Shown here piece after piece: positions 37,558 to 47,508 of a DNA stretch of 64,000 nucleotides. Both the position numbers and the translations under genes were made by a program. How positions within the stretch are numbered: position 1 is the stretch's first letter; every line of letters begins with the position of its first letter. The notes below the pieces were generated by a model. That model made no database searches. It was given only the letters and a program-made list of their open reading frames with translations, and was not told the DNA's origin. Source of the DNA: an uncultured Clostridia bacterium (lineage in GTDB: Bacteria; Bacillota; Clostridia; Oscillospirales; Oscillospiraceae); NCBI GenBank assembly GCA_946550725.1, contig CAMNQX010000003.1:1-64000 (forward strand), given 5' to 3'.

Positions 37558-38547
37558 GTGGAAGATTTGCTGAAGCTGGCCCTTTGCGCCGCTCTGGGCT
37601 TTGCCTTGACCGCCCTGCTGGGGCTGTTCATCATCCCCGCGCTGAAAAAGGCCCATGTGGGCCAGTCCATCAAAATGGACGGCCCGTCGTGGCACAAGAG
37701 CAAGGAGGGCACCCCCACCATGGGCGGCGTCACCTTCATCCTGGCCAGTTTGGCGGTGGCGGTCCTCTGGGCCGTGTGGCAGGGGGACTACGCCCCCCTG
37801 GCGGTGTTTGCCTTCGCCTTCGTGTTCGGGTGCATCGGCTTCCTGGACGACTTCGCCAAGCTCCGCCACAAGGAGAACACCGGCCTTTCCGCTCCCGCCA
37901 AGTTCCTGCTGCAGCTGGCGGCGGCCATCCTGTTCACGGTAGCCCTGCGCTATACCGGGCATTTATCCCCCGATCTGGTCATACCCTTTACCACCCTCTC
38001 TCTCCACCTGCCCTGGCCGGTGTACATGGTCTTTGCCGCGCTGGTGATGGTGGGCTGCGTCAACGCCGTCAACCTCACCGACGGGGTGGACGGCCTGTCC
38101 AGCAGCGTCACCCTGCCCGTCATGCTCACCTACGCCGCGCTGGGCGTGGGCGTCTCCAATAAGCTGGGCTTTGGCGCATGGGCGGCGGGGCTGTTTGGCT
38201 GTCTGGTGGGCTTTCTCATCTACAACCACCACCCTGCCAAGGTGTTCATGGGTGACACCGGCTCGCTGTTTCTGGGCGGCGCGGTGTGCGGGCTGGCCTT
38301 CGCCTACAATATGCCCCTGCTGCTCATCTTCGTAGGCATCGTCTACATCTGCGAGACCCTCTCCGACATCATTCAGGTGACCTACTTCAAAGCCACCCAC
38401 GGCAAGCGGATCTTCCTCATGGCTCCCCTCCACCATCACTTTGAGAAAAAGGGGTGGAGCGAGGAAAAGGTGGTCACTGTCTTCACCCTGGTGTCCTGCA
38501 TCGGCTGTATCCTGGGCTTTTTGGCCTTTAGCAGCGTGATCCGGTAA
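37558..38547 (+). CDS. mraY: Phospho-N-acetylmuramoyl-pentapeptide transferase
   Basis: 329 residues from a GTG at 37558 with AGAGAGAGGG upstream. Ten membrane helices are expected. The motifs WHKSKEGTPTMGG, FLDDFAK, NLTDGVDGL, FMGDTGS and APLHHHFEKKGW hold the catalytic aspartates and the conserved histidines. It transfers phospho-MurNAc-pentapeptide to undecaprenyl phosphate to make lipid I. All motifs are intact. ftsW follows directly; murD, usual at this point, is missing. Confidence 0.97.
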   Translation: MEDLLKLALCAALGFALTALLGLFIIPALKKAHVGQSIKMDGPSWHKSKEGTPTMGGVTFILASLAVAVLWAVWQGDYAPLAVFAFAFVFGCIGFLDDFAKLRHKENTGLSAPAKFLLQLAAAILFTVALRYTGHLSPDLVIPFTTLSLHLPWPVYMVFAALVMVGCVNAVNLTDGVDGLSSSVTLPVMLTYAALGVGVSNKLGFGAWAAGLFGCLVGFLIYNHHPAKVFMGDTGSLFLGGAVCGLAFAYNMPLLLIFVGIVYICETLSDIIQVTYFKATHGKRIFLMAPLHHHFEKKGWSEEKVVTVFTLVSCIGCILGFLAFSSVIR

Positions 38548-38584
38548 AATTTTCACACATTAAAAAAGAAAGGAGGCGGCAGAA

Positions 38585-39793
38585 ATGCCCCGACGCAAGC
38601 GCGACCTCACCGCCCGGCAGCAGCTGGCCCGTGGCCCGATGGACCTTCCGTTCCTGATGCTGGTGCTCATGCTCACCGCCATCGGCGTCATCGCCATGTT
38701 CTCCGCCTCTTATGCCTCCGCCTATTACGAGAGCAAGGACCATAACGCCACCTATTACTTCGTCCGTCAGGCGCTGTTTGCCGTGGGCGGCATCCTGGTC
38801 ATGTGGCTTGTTTCCCGTATCGACTACCAGACCTTCCGCTGGGTGTCGGTGTTCATCCTGCTGGCCTCCATCGTCCTGCTGATCCTGGTGAAGGTCCCCG
38901 GCATCGGCGTGACCCGCAACGGCGCCAACCGCTGGATCAAGCTGCCCGGCCTGCCTCAGTTCCAGCCCTCGGAGATCGCTAAGGTGGGAGTCATCCTTTA
39001 CTTCGCCGCCCGGCTGTCCAAACGGGACACGGTGAAAAAGAAGCCCTGGAACGACAAGACCTGGCTGGGCCGCGCCCTGGGGCTTTTGGACAAGATCGGC
39101 TTTTTGGAGCTGCTGCCCTATCTGGGTATTCTGGTCGTGGTGGGCGGTCTGCTGCTGCTGGAGCCTCATATGTCGGGCACCATCCTCATTTTTGCGGGGG
39201 CGGCGGCGGTGCTCTTCGCCGGCGGCATCCACTGGGGCTGGTTCGCGGCGGGAGGAGCCGTCATGGGCGGCGGACTGTGGTTCATCATGAACAACACCGA
39301 CTATATGCTCCGGCGTATCAACCTCTGGCAGGACCCCTGGTCCGACCCTCAAGACGGCGGCTTCCAGATCATCCAGTCGCTGTACGCGGTGGGCTCCGGC
39401 GGCCTGCTGGGCAAGGGGTTCGGCAAGAGCATGCAGAAGTTCCTCTACCTCCCCGAGGAGCAAAACGACTTTGTGTTTGCCGTGTGGTGCGAGGAGATGG
39501 GCCTCATCGGGGCCATCGTGGTGCTGGCGCTGTTCGCCCTGCTCATCATTCGGGGCTACTGGATCGCCATCCACGCCCGGGATAAGTTCGGCGCGCTGCT
39601 GGTGGTGGGGGTGACCACCCTTCTGGCGGTGCAGGTGTTCCTCAACATCGCCGTGGTCACCAACCTCATCCCCGTGACGGGCATCTCCCTGCCCTTCTTC
39701 AGCTACGGGGGCACGGCGCTGATGATCCAGCTGGCGGAGATGGGCATGGTGCTGGGGGTCTCCCGGCAGGTCCAGGCCCCGCGGCTGGGTTAG
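38585..39793 (+). CDS. ftsW: SEDS peptidoglycan polymerase FtsW
   Basis: 402 residues with ten hydrophobic helices. Signatures are MFSASYASAYYESKDH near the start, GANRWIKLPGLPQFQPSEIAK (given here in part) and the C-terminal LPFFSYGGTALM with TGISLPF. It polymerises glycan strands together with the class B PBP encoded upstream. SpoVE, the sporulation paralogue, cannot be excluded on sequence alone; position in the dcw cluster favours FtsW. AAAGGAGGCGG precedes the ATG. Confidence 0.95.
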   Translation: MPRRKRDLTARQQLARGPMDLPFLMLVLMLTAIGVIAMFSASYASAYYESKDHNATYYFVRQALFAVGGILVMWLVSRIDYQTFRWVSVFILLASIVLLILVKVPGIGVTRNGANRWIKLPGLPQFQPSEIAKVGVILYFAARLSKRDTVKKKPWNDKTWLGRALGLLDKIGFLELLPYLGILVVVGGLLLLEPHMSGTILIFAGAAAVLFAGGIHWGWFAAGGAVMGGGLWFIMNNTDYMLRRINLWQDPWSDPQDGGFQIIQSLYAVGSGGLLGKGFGKSMQKFLYLPEEQNDFVFAVWCEEMGLIGAIVVLALFALLIIRGYWIAIHARDKFGALLVVGVTTLLAVQVFLNIAVVTNLIPVTGISLPFFSYGGTALMIQLAEMGMVLGVSRQVQAPRLG

Positions 39794-39804
39794 GGGGTGG
39801 TCGT

Positions 39805-40935
39805 GTGCGCGTGATCTTTACCTGCGGCGGGACGGCGGGACACATCAACCCAGCTCTCGCCTTGGCAAAGGGCATCCAGGAGCGCCGCCCGGGGACGGAG
39901 GTCCTCTTTGTGGGCGCGGCGGGGGATTCCATGGAATCCCACCTGGTGCCCCAGGCGGGCTTTGCGCTGCGCCAGGTCAACATCAACTCCTTCCGCCGCA
40001 AGCTCAACGCCGAGGGCCTTCGCCACAACCTTATGGCGGCGAGGAACATCTTCCGCTCCCGCCGTCAGGCGGCGGCCATCCTGGACGAGTTCCGGCCCGA
40101 CCTGGTGGTGGGCACGGGGGGCTTCGCCTCCTACCCCGTTACCCGGGAGGCGGCGCGGCGGGGAGTCCCCACCGCCATCCACGAGTCCAACGCCGTCCCC
40201 GGCCTGACCACCAAGCGGCTGGCCAAGCACGTGGACAAGGTGATGGTGGGCATCGCCGGGGACATCGAGGTCCACTACCCCCACCCCGAGAAGGTGGTGG
40301 TCACCGGCACGCCGGTGCGCCCCGGCTTTTACACCAGGACCCGCAAGGAGGCCCGCGCCCAGCTGGGCTTGACCGACGGCAAGCCGCTGGTGCTCTCCTG
40401 CTGGGGGTCGCTGGGGGCGGTGGAGATGAACCGCCGCATGGCGGACTTTCTCGCCCTGTGCGTGGAAAACGGCTGCCCCTTCCGCCACATCCACGGAACG
40501 GGGAAGTGGTATTACGACGACACGGTCAACGCCCTGCAGGCCAAGGGCGTGAAGCTGGCGGACCACCCGGCGCTGGACGTGCGGGCCTACATTGACGACA
40601 TGGCCCTTTGCATGGCTGCCGCCGACGTGGTGCTGTGCCGGGCGGGGGCCTCTACCATCAGTGAGCTGATCGCCCTTGCAAAGCCCGCCGTTTTAGTCCC
40701 CTCGCCTAACGTCACCGGCGACCACCAGACCAAAAACGCCCGGGTGCTGGCCGATGCTGGGGGCGCGGTCCTCCTTCCGGAACCGGAATGCTCCCCCCAA
40801 CGTCTCTATGAAGAGGTGACCCGCCTTCTCAACGCCCCGGCAGAGCGGAAGGCCATGGGGGAGGCCGTGGCCAAGCTGGCCCCGCCCGACGCCACCGCGC
40901 TGATCCTGGATACCCTGCTGTCTCTGGCGGGGTAG
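39805..40935 (+). CDS. murG: UDP-GlcNAc:undecaprenyl-PP-MurNAc-pentapeptide GlcNAc-transferase
   Basis: 376 residues from a GTG with GGGGGTGG upstream, 11 bases after ftsW. The glycine-rich FTCGGTAGHINPALA at the N-terminus, GTGGFASYPVTREAA and HESNAVPGLTTK are MurG motifs; the UDP-GlcNAc site includes LCRAGASTISELIALAKP. It converts lipid I to lipid II on the inner face of the membrane. Complete and of usual length. Confidence 0.96.
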   Translation: MRVIFTCGGTAGHINPALALAKGIQERRPGTEVLFVGAAGDSMESHLVPQAGFALRQVNINSFRRKLNAEGLRHNLMAARNIFRSRRQAAAILDEFRPDLVVGTGGFASYPVTREAARRGVPTAIHESNAVPGLTTKRLAKHVDKVMVGIAGDIEVHYPHPEKVVVTGTPVRPGFYTRTRKEARAQLGLTDGKPLVLSCWGSLGAVEMNRRMADFLALCVENGCPFRHIHGTGKWYYDDTVNALQAKGVKLADHPALDVRAYIDDMALCMAAADVVLCRAGASTISELIALAKPAVLVPSPNVTGDHQTKNARVLADAGGAVLLPEPECSPQRLYEEVTRLLNAPAERKAMGEAVAKLAPPDATALILDTLLSLAG

Positions 40936-40989
40936 CACCTGTATCCCTTCCCGCATAGGATGACCCATGAAACGGGGGAGGGGATCGAC

Positions 40990-42261
40990 GTGGAGGCATT
41001 GTGGATCGAGGGCGGCAGAGCGCTGCGGGGGGAACTGACGGTACAGGGCGCGAAGAACAGCGTCCTTCCGCTGCTGGCGGCCACGCTGCTGGCAGAGGGG
41101 AAAAGTACCATCCGAAACTGCCCGAAGCTTACCGATGTGACCGCTTCTCTGGACATTCTGCGCCATTTGGGGTGCGAGGTCACAGAGGAGGGCGACGCGG
41201 TGACCGTGGACGCCGGGACTCTCCATACCTGTGAGATCCCGGAGGCGCTGATGCGCTCCATGCGCTCGTCGGTGATCTTCCTCGGCCCCGTGCTGGCCCG
41301 GCTGGGGGTAGCGGGGATGTGCTACCCCGGCGGCTGTGAGCTGGGACCGCGGCCCATTGACCTCCACCTGGAGGCGCTGAGTCGCCTTGGCTCAGAGGTC
41401 TCCGAGGGAGCGGACGGCCTGCGGTGCGCCGCAGTCTGCCTGCGGGGGAACGACATCTCCCTGTCCATCCCCAGCGTGGGGGCCACGGAGAACGCCATGC
41501 TGGCCGCCACCGCCGCCACCGGCGTGACCACCATCCAAAACGCCGCCCGGGAGCCGGAGATCGTCCAGCTGCAAGACTTTTTGCGCAGCATGGGCGCGGA
41601 CGTCCAGGGGGCGGGGACTTCAGTCATCACCGTCCGAGGGACCGGCGGAACGCCCCTCCACGGCGGAGAGGTCACGGTGATGGGCGACCGCATCGTGGCC
41701 GCTACATACCTGGCCGCGGCGGCTGCCGCCGGCGGGGAGGTGTGCCTGCGGGGAGTGGATTACCGCCAGTTGTCCCCCGTCAGCGCCATTTTGGCGGAGG
41801 CGGGATGCTGGGTGAAGAGCGGGGGGAACGAGATCGTGCTCAGGCGGGACGCCGCCGCGCCGCTGAAGGCGGTCCGCCCGGTGCGTACCGCCCCCTATCC
41901 CGGCTTTCCCACCGACGCCCAGGCCCCTGTGATGGCGAGCCTTTGCACCGCGAAGGGGGCCAGTATGTTCGTGGAAAATATGTTTTCCAGCCGTTACCGC
42001 CACATTGATGAGCTGCGCAAAATGGGCGCGGACATCCGCACCGAGGGCCGGGTGGCGGTGGTTTGCGGGGTGGAGCGCCTCCACGCCGCAGCGCTGGAGG
42101 CCCATGACCTGCGGGGCGGCGCGGCTTTGGCCGTGGCGGCCCTGGGGGCGGAGGGAGAGAGCGCCATCTACGGTCTGCGCCACATCCGCCGGGGCTATGC
42201 CGACCTGGCGGGCGACCTCACCGCCCTGAACGCCAAAGCGTATCTGACAGAGAAAGAGTAG
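40990..42261 (+). CDS. murA: UDP-N-acetylglucosamine 1-carboxyvinyltransferase
   Basis: 423 residues from a GTG at 40990 with GGGGGAGGGG six bases upstream; an ATG at 40960 lies before that ribosome site. The substrate-binding Lys-Asn is in VQGAKNSVLPLLA near residue 22, and the fosfomycin-target cysteine is in YPGGCELGPRPIDLH near 115. It performs the first committed step of peptidoglycan synthesis. Two EPSP-synthase-like domains are complete. murC and murB, often in this place, are not present. Confidence 0.95.
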   Translation: MEALWIEGGRALRGELTVQGAKNSVLPLLAATLLAEGKSTIRNCPKLTDVTASLDILRHLGCEVTEEGDAVTVDAGTLHTCEIPEALMRSMRSSVIFLGPVLARLGVAGMCYPGGCELGPRPIDLHLEALSRLGSEVSEGADGLRCAAVCLRGNDISLSIPSVGATENAMLAATAATGVTTIQNAAREPEIVQLQDFLRSMGADVQGAGTSVITVRGTGGTPLHGGEVTVMGDRIVAATYLAAAAAAGGEVCLRGVDYRQLSPVSAILAEAGCWVKSGGNEIVLRRDAAAPLKAVRPVRTAPYPGFPTDAQAPVMASLCTAKGASMFVENMFSSRYRHIDELRKMGADIRTEGRVAVVCGVERLHAAALEAHDLRGGAALAVAALGAEGESAIYGLRHIRRGYADLAGDLTALNAKAYLTEKE

Positions 42262-42271
42262 GGATCGAACC

Positions 42272-43057
42272 ATGCCGCAGCAACGCCGCCACAAAACCAA
42301 ACGCCGCCCGAGAGGCCGGTTCCCCGGCCTTTACAAGGCAGTTTCCGCCGTGCTCATCGTCGCGGCGGTGGTGGCGGCGTGCGCTATTTTCTTCCGGGTG
42401 GGGGAGATCCAGGTCGTGGGCAACCACCGCTACACCGCCCAGGAGATCATCGATGTCACCGGCATCCAAAACGGGGACAACCTCTTTACCCTGGACCGGG
42501 CCAAGCTGGCTCGGGAGATCCAGAACCGTCTGCCTTATGTCCAGACCGTCTCCATCCGCCGGGTCCTGCCCGATGGAGTGATCATCTCGGTGACGGAGGG
42601 ACAGGCCGTGGCCGCCATCGCCCACGAGAGCCGCTGGTGGCTGATGGACTCGGCGGGCAAGCTGCTGGAAGCAGTGGCCTCTCCAGGCGACTATGCCACC
42701 GTGACCGGTATCTCCCCTCTGGCTCCCGCCGCCGGGACGAATCTGGCCACCGACCAGGAGCAGCGGCCCCGGCTGACCCGCCTGCGGGAGCTGCTGGAGG
42801 CGTTGGAAAAGAACCGCCTGCTGGATGAGTTGGACAGCGTGGATCTGTCGGAGGATTACCGCATCACCTTTGTCTATGACGGCCGTTTTACCGTGCAGAT
42901 CAGCACGGCGCTGGAGTCGCCCAACCAGAACGAGACGCCTCTGAGTTACTGGCTCCACCGTTTCGCGGCGGGCGTGCAGAATCCCGGCGTTTCTCCCAAC
43001 CAGCATTACCGGGTGGATATCAGCGACAATCAGACGCTCCATTTCATTCCTGAATAA
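42272..43057 (+). CDS. ftsQ: Cell division protein FtsQ/DivIB
   Basis: 261 residues. A basic cytoplasmic N-terminus (PQQRRHKTKRRPRGRF), one transmembrane helix near 28-50, then a POTRA domain: VGEIQVVGNHRYTAQEIIDV followed by GDNLFTLDRAKLAREIQ and LPYVQTVSIRR. The beta domain runs to the C-terminus. It links FtsL/FtsB to the septal synthase. Start ATG lies 10 bases after murA. ftsA, commonly next, is absent. Confidence 0.92.
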   Translation: MPQQRRHKTKRRPRGRFPGLYKAVSAVLIVAAVVAACAIFFRVGEIQVVGNHRYTAQEIIDVTGIQNGDNLFTLDRAKLAREIQNRLPYVQTVSIRRVLPDGVIISVTEGQAVAAIAHESRWWLMDSAGKLLEAVASPGDYATVTGISPLAPAAGTNLATDQEQRPRLTRLRELLEALEKNRLLDELDSVDLSEDYRITFVYDGRFTVQISTALESPNQNETPLSYWLHRFAAGVQNPGVSPNQHYRVDISDNQTLHFIPE

Positions 43058-43084
43058 AAATCCCGGGCAAAAGACAAAAAAACC

Positions 43085-43113
43085 TTGACCTGACGGCGGA
43101 AAGGGGCTACAAT
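43085..43113 (+). promoter_or_regulatory. Promoter of ftsZ
   Basis: TTGACC (43085-43090) and TACAAT (43108-43113), 17-base spacer, 84 bases before the ftsZ start. It would let ftsZ be transcribed independently of the cluster. Confidence 0.8.
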
Positions 43114-43197
43114 AGACCCTAGGTTAGACTCAACATATAGAATGACCCACAGACGGCGGAACACAACCGCTTGTATATTTACTTAGGAGGGGCGGAC

Positions 43198-44328
<1,131 letters not shown>

Positions 44329-44340
44329 GCCTGACACACA

Positions 44341-44371
44341 AAAAAGCACCGCCTGCCGGCGGTGCTTTTTT
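44341..44371 (+). terminator. Terminator of ftsZ
   Basis: Perfect 13-bp stem AAAAAGCACCGCC with GGCGGTGCTTTTT, TGCC loop, and T6 at the end, 12 bases after the ftsZ stop. Confidence 0.92.
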
Positions 44372-44454
44372 GATTGCCCACGATTTGAAAAATTTTTCGC
44401 CGGGGTGAAATAAAGCGCGCCTGGGCAAACCGGGGAGGGATTCTGTTCACGGCC

Positions 44455-44483
44455 TTGTCCTTTCCGGCGGGATGTGGTAAAAT
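44455..44483 (+). promoter_or_regulatory. Promoter of the YbaK-like gene
   Basis: TTGTCC (44455-44460) and TAAAAT (44478-44483) with a 17-base spacer, 55 bases before the start codon. Confidence 0.6.
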
Positions 44484-44538
44484 GTTCCCGGTTGAAAGAC
44501 AAAAAGGCTTCCCGGCGGCGGGAGGACAGGAGGACAGT

Positions 44539-45018
44539 ATGGCCATCGAAAAAGTGAAGGCGTATTTTGACCAATTCGGCATGGCAGACCGGGTGCGGGA
44601 ATTTGACGTGTCCAGCGCTACGGTAGAGCTGGCGGCCCAGGCGCTGCACTGCGAGCCGTGCCGGATCGCGAAGACCCTGTCCTTCCTGGTGGACGGCCAT
44701 GCGGTCTTGATCGTGGCGGCGGGGGACGCCAAGGTAGACAACCCCAGGTACAAGGCCCAATTTGCCACCAAGGCGAAAATGCTCGCCCCCGACGAGGTGG
44801 AGACGCTGATCGGCCACAAGGTGGGCGGCGTGTGTCCCTTCGCGGTCAACGACGGGGTGACGGTCTACCTGGACGAATCGCTGAAGCGGTTTGAAACGGT
44901 GTTTCCCGCCTGCGGCAGCAGCAACAGCGCCATCGAGCTGACCATCCCGGAGCTGGAACGCTGCTCGGGCTATACTGCCTGGATCGACGTGTGCAAGGGC
45001 TGGAACGAGGCCGGCTGA
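44539..45018 (+). CDS. YbaK/EbsC-family aminoacyl-tRNA deacylase
   Basis: 159 residues from the ATG at 44539 with AGGACAGGAGG upstream. The core EPCRIAKTLSFLVDGHAVLIVAAGD contains the lysine essential in YbaK/ProX enzymes, and HKVGGVCPFAVNDGVTVYLDESL is the conserved second half. These proteins hydrolyse mischarged Cys-tRNA(Pro) or Ala-tRNA(Pro) in trans. The last segment (CGSSNSAIELTIPELE) is typical as well. Which tRNA it edits cannot be told from the sequence. Confidence 0.93.
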   Translation: MAIEKVKAYFDQFGMADRVREFDVSSATVELAAQALHCEPCRIAKTLSFLVDGHAVLIVAAGDAKVDNPRYKAQFATKAKMLAPDEVETLIGHKVGGVCPFAVNDGVTVYLDESLKRFETVFPACGSSNSAIELTIPELERCSGYTAWIDVCKGWNEAG

Positions 45019-45041
45019 GAGCAGGCAGCGTGACCGAAACA

Positions 45042-45068
45042 AAACGGCACCCCAACGGGGTGCCGTTT
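45042..45068. terminator. Bidirectional terminator
   Basis: Perfect 12-bp stem AAACGGCACCCC with GGGGTGCCGTTT, AAC loop. It lies between the plus-strand deacylase gene and the minus-strand tRNA-Ser and serves both. Confidence 0.85.
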
Positions 45069-45072
45069 CCTT

Positions 45073-45164
45073 TGGCGCAGTGGGAGGGATTCGAACCCTC
45101 GGGCCGTTTTTGGCGGCCACACGATTTCCAGTCGTGCTCGTTATGACCTCTTCGATACCACTGC
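45073..45164 (-). tRNA. tRNA-Ser (anticodon GGA)
   Basis: 92 bases with encoded CCA. The acceptor stem pairs GCAGTGG with CCACTGC, the anticodon arm is CACGA-CTGGAAA-TCGTG (anticodon GGA), and a long variable arm (GGCCGCC with the AAAAA loop) marks a class II tRNA. The T arm reads GAGGGTTCGAATCCCTC. Confidence 0.95.
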
Positions 45165-45270
45165 AGGTCACAATTTGTCTGTCCGCACGGGACAGCACAG
45201 GTAATTATATCAGGTTTTCCGTCAAAGTCAAGACGCTTTTTGAATTTTGTCCCCAAAGCCCTGGAACGCC

Positions 45271-45299
45271 TTGCCTTTTGCCGTCAAGTGGTGTAGAAT
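45271..45299 (+). promoter_or_regulatory. Promoter of the purine salvage genes
   Basis: TTGCCT (45271-45276) and TAGAAT (45294-45299), 17-base spacer, 40 bases before the phosphorylase gene. Confidence 0.65.
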
Positions 45300-45338
45300 A
45301 ACCATAACTGACCGCGATTCCGCAAAGGAGGAGTTTTG

Positions 45339-46163
45339 ATGTCCTTTACCTACGCCGACTACAAAAAAAGCGCCGACTACCTGCGCGAGCGCATCGGGGA
45401 TTTTATCCCCAAGACGTTGATGGTTCTCGGCTCCGGCCTGGGCTTCATGGGGGACGTGGTGGAAGACCCCATCGCCGTGCCCTACGGCGATATCCCCAAC
45501 TTCAAGCCCTCCACCGCCCCCGGCCACAAGGGCCAGCTGGTGTTTGGTACCCTGCACGGCTGCCCGGTGGCGGTGATGCAGGGGCGGATGCACCACTACG
45601 AGGGCTACTCCTATGAGGAGGTCTCCTACGCCGTGCGGGTGCTGAAGCTCCTGGGGGCGGAGACCATGATCGTCACCAACGCCGCGGGCTGCGTCAACAC
45701 TGCCTGGAACGTGGGCGAGCTGATGCTCATTACCGACCACATCAAGATCTTTATGGAATCCCCCCTGCGGGGACCTAACGTGGACGAGTTCGGCCCCCGC
45801 TTCCCCGACGCCACCCGCCTCTACACCCCCGCCCTGCGGGAGGTGGCCCACCGCAAGGCGGGGGAACTGGGCGTTACCCTGCGGGAGGGCGTTTATATGT
45901 ACTTCCCCGGTCCCCAGTACGAGACCCCCGCCGAGGTGCGGCTGGCCCGCACTCTGGGGGCGGACGCGGTGGGCATGTCCACCGCCCCCGAGGTCATCGT
46001 GGCGGGACACTGCGGCATGAAGGTGCTGGGCTTCACCCTCCTGTCCAACATGGCCGCGGGCATCCTGGACCAGCCCCTCACCGAGGGGGAGGTGCTGGCG
46101 GCGGCGAACCTGGCCAAGGAGACGTTCTCCACCCTGGTGCTGGCCTGCCTGGAAGAGCTGTAA
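45339..46163 (+). CDS. Purine-nucleoside phosphorylase (class I)
   Basis: 274 residues from the ATG at 45339 with AAAGGAGGAG upstream. It cleaves purine nucleosides with phosphate. LMVLGSGLGFMGD, VAVMQGRMHHYEGYS, VTNAAGCVNTAW and the substrate-site AEVRLARTLGADAVGMSTAPEV (in two pieces here) match the PNP-I/MTAP family. The deaminase gene follows 10 bases later, so the two act in one salvage pathway for adenine-type nucleosides. Confidence 0.94.
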   Translation: MSFTYADYKKSADYLRERIGDFIPKTLMVLGSGLGFMGDVVEDPIAVPYGDIPNFKPSTAPGHKGQLVFGTLHGCPVAVMQGRMHHYEGYSYEEVSYAVRVLKLLGAETMIVTNAAGCVNTAWNVGELMLITDHIKIFMESPLRGPNVDEFGPRFPDATRLYTPALREVAHRKAGELGVTLREGVYMYFPGPQYETPAEVRLARTLGADAVGMSTAPEVIVAGHCGMKVLGFTLLSNMAAGILDQPLTEGEVLAAANLAKETFSTLVLACLEEL

Positions 46164-46173
46164 GGAGGCCGCC

Positions 46174-47475
46174 ATGAGTACCCTGTTTTCCAACGTCACC
46201 GCCGTTTTGATGGATCCGGCCCGCACCGTTTTGCCAAACGCCTATGTGCTGGTGGAGGAGGGGAGGATCGTCTCGGTCTCCCAGACCCGCCCCCAGGGCT
46301 TTGACGGCAAGCAGATCAACGGCGGCGGCAAGGTGCTGATGCCCGGCTTTGTCAACGCCCACACCCACGTCCCCATGACCGCCATGCGGGGCTACGGCGG
46401 CGGCCACGACCTCCATTCCTGGCTCAACGACTACATTTTCCCCGCCGAGGCCAAGTGGGACGACAAGGCCATCCGTATCTGCGCCGATCTGGGCCTTGCG
46501 GAGATGATCGCCTCCGGCGTGACCTGCCTGTGTGATATGTATATGCACACCCCCACCGTGGCCCAGGCCATCGCGGACGCGGGGGTGAGCGGCAACGTGG
46601 GCGTGGGCGCGGTGTTTTTCGGGGAGAAGTTCTCTGAGGACGGCTGCGCCGACTGCGCCAAGCAGCGGGACTTGTTTGACCAATGGCACGGCTACGACAA
46701 CGGCCGCATTTTGGTGGACTCCTCCCTCCACGCGGAGTACACCTCCAATGAGGGGTTGGTGGAGTGGATCGCGGACTTTGCCAAGGCCCATGGCCTGGGG
46801 GTGAACGTCCACGTCTCCGAGACCCAAAAGGAGCATGAGGAGTGCAAGGCCCGCCACGGCGGCCTGACCCCCATTCAATATCTGGAGAAGTGCGGCGCAC
46901 TGGACGTACGGGCCACCGCCGCCCACTGCGTGTGGACAACGCCAGAGGACTGGACCGTCATGGCGAAGCACGGCGTGACCTGCGTCCACAACCCCGCCAG
47001 CAACCTGAAGCTGGGCAGCGGCGTGGCCCCCATTCCCGCCATGAAGCGGGCGGGGGTGAACGTGGCGTTGGGTACCGACGGCGTGTCCTCCCACAACGCC
47101 ACCGACTTCTTCTTTGACGTGAAGCTGGCCGCCATCCTCCACAACGGCGTAAACCATGACCCGCTGGCTCTCACCGCCTGGGACGCGCTGGAGATGGCCA
47201 CGGTGAACGGCGGCGCGGCCCTGGGCCGCAAGACCGGGCGCATCGCGCCGGGGTACGACGCAGACCTGATTTTGGTGGACTTCGACGCGCCCAACCTCAT
47301 CCCCTGCCACGACGTGGCGGAGAATCTGGCCTTTTCCGCCCACGGCGGGAACGTGGTGATGAATATGTGCCGGGGGAAGGTCATATACCAAGATGGACAG
47401 TTCCGCACCATTGACCTGGAGCGGGTGAAGAAGGAGCTGGCCGACTACGCCATCCCCAAGCTGTTCGGCAAATAA
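46174..47475 (+). CDS. 5-methylthioadenosine/S-adenosylhomocysteine deaminase-like amidohydrolase
   Basis: 433 residues. Metal ligands of the amidohydrolase fold are visible: HTHVPMTAMRG, HVSETQKEHEEC, AAHCVWTT and GTDGVSSHNATDFF; NPASNLKLGSGVAPIP is characteristic of the MtaD/SAH deaminase branch. It removes the 6-amino group of adenosine-type nucleosides such as MTA and SAH, giving inosine analogues that the phosphorylase just upstream could cleave. AAGGAGG precedes the ATG. Guanine or other deaminase activity is less likely. Confidence 0.9.
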   Translation: MSTLFSNVTAVLMDPARTVLPNAYVLVEEGRIVSVSQTRPQGFDGKQINGGGKVLMPGFVNAHTHVPMTAMRGYGGGHDLHSWLNDYIFPAEAKWDDKAIRICADLGLAEMIASGVTCLCDMYMHTPTVAQAIADAGVSGNVGVGAVFFGEKFSEDGCADCAKQRDLFDQWHGYDNGRILVDSSLHAEYTSNEGLVEWIADFAKAHGLGVNVHVSETQKEHEECKARHGGLTPIQYLEKCGALDVRATAAHCVWTTPEDWTVMAKHGVTCVHNPASNLKLGSGVAPIPAMKRAGVNVALGTDGVSSHNATDFFFDVKLAAILHNGVNHDPLALTAWDALEMATVNGGAALGRKTGRIAPGYDADLILVDFDAPNLIPCHDVAENLAFSAHGGNVVMNMCRGKVIYQDGQFRTIDLERVKKELADYAIPKLFGK

Positions 47476-47508
47476 GCGGCGCGAGCCGGTTTGATAGGAG
47501 CGTTTCCT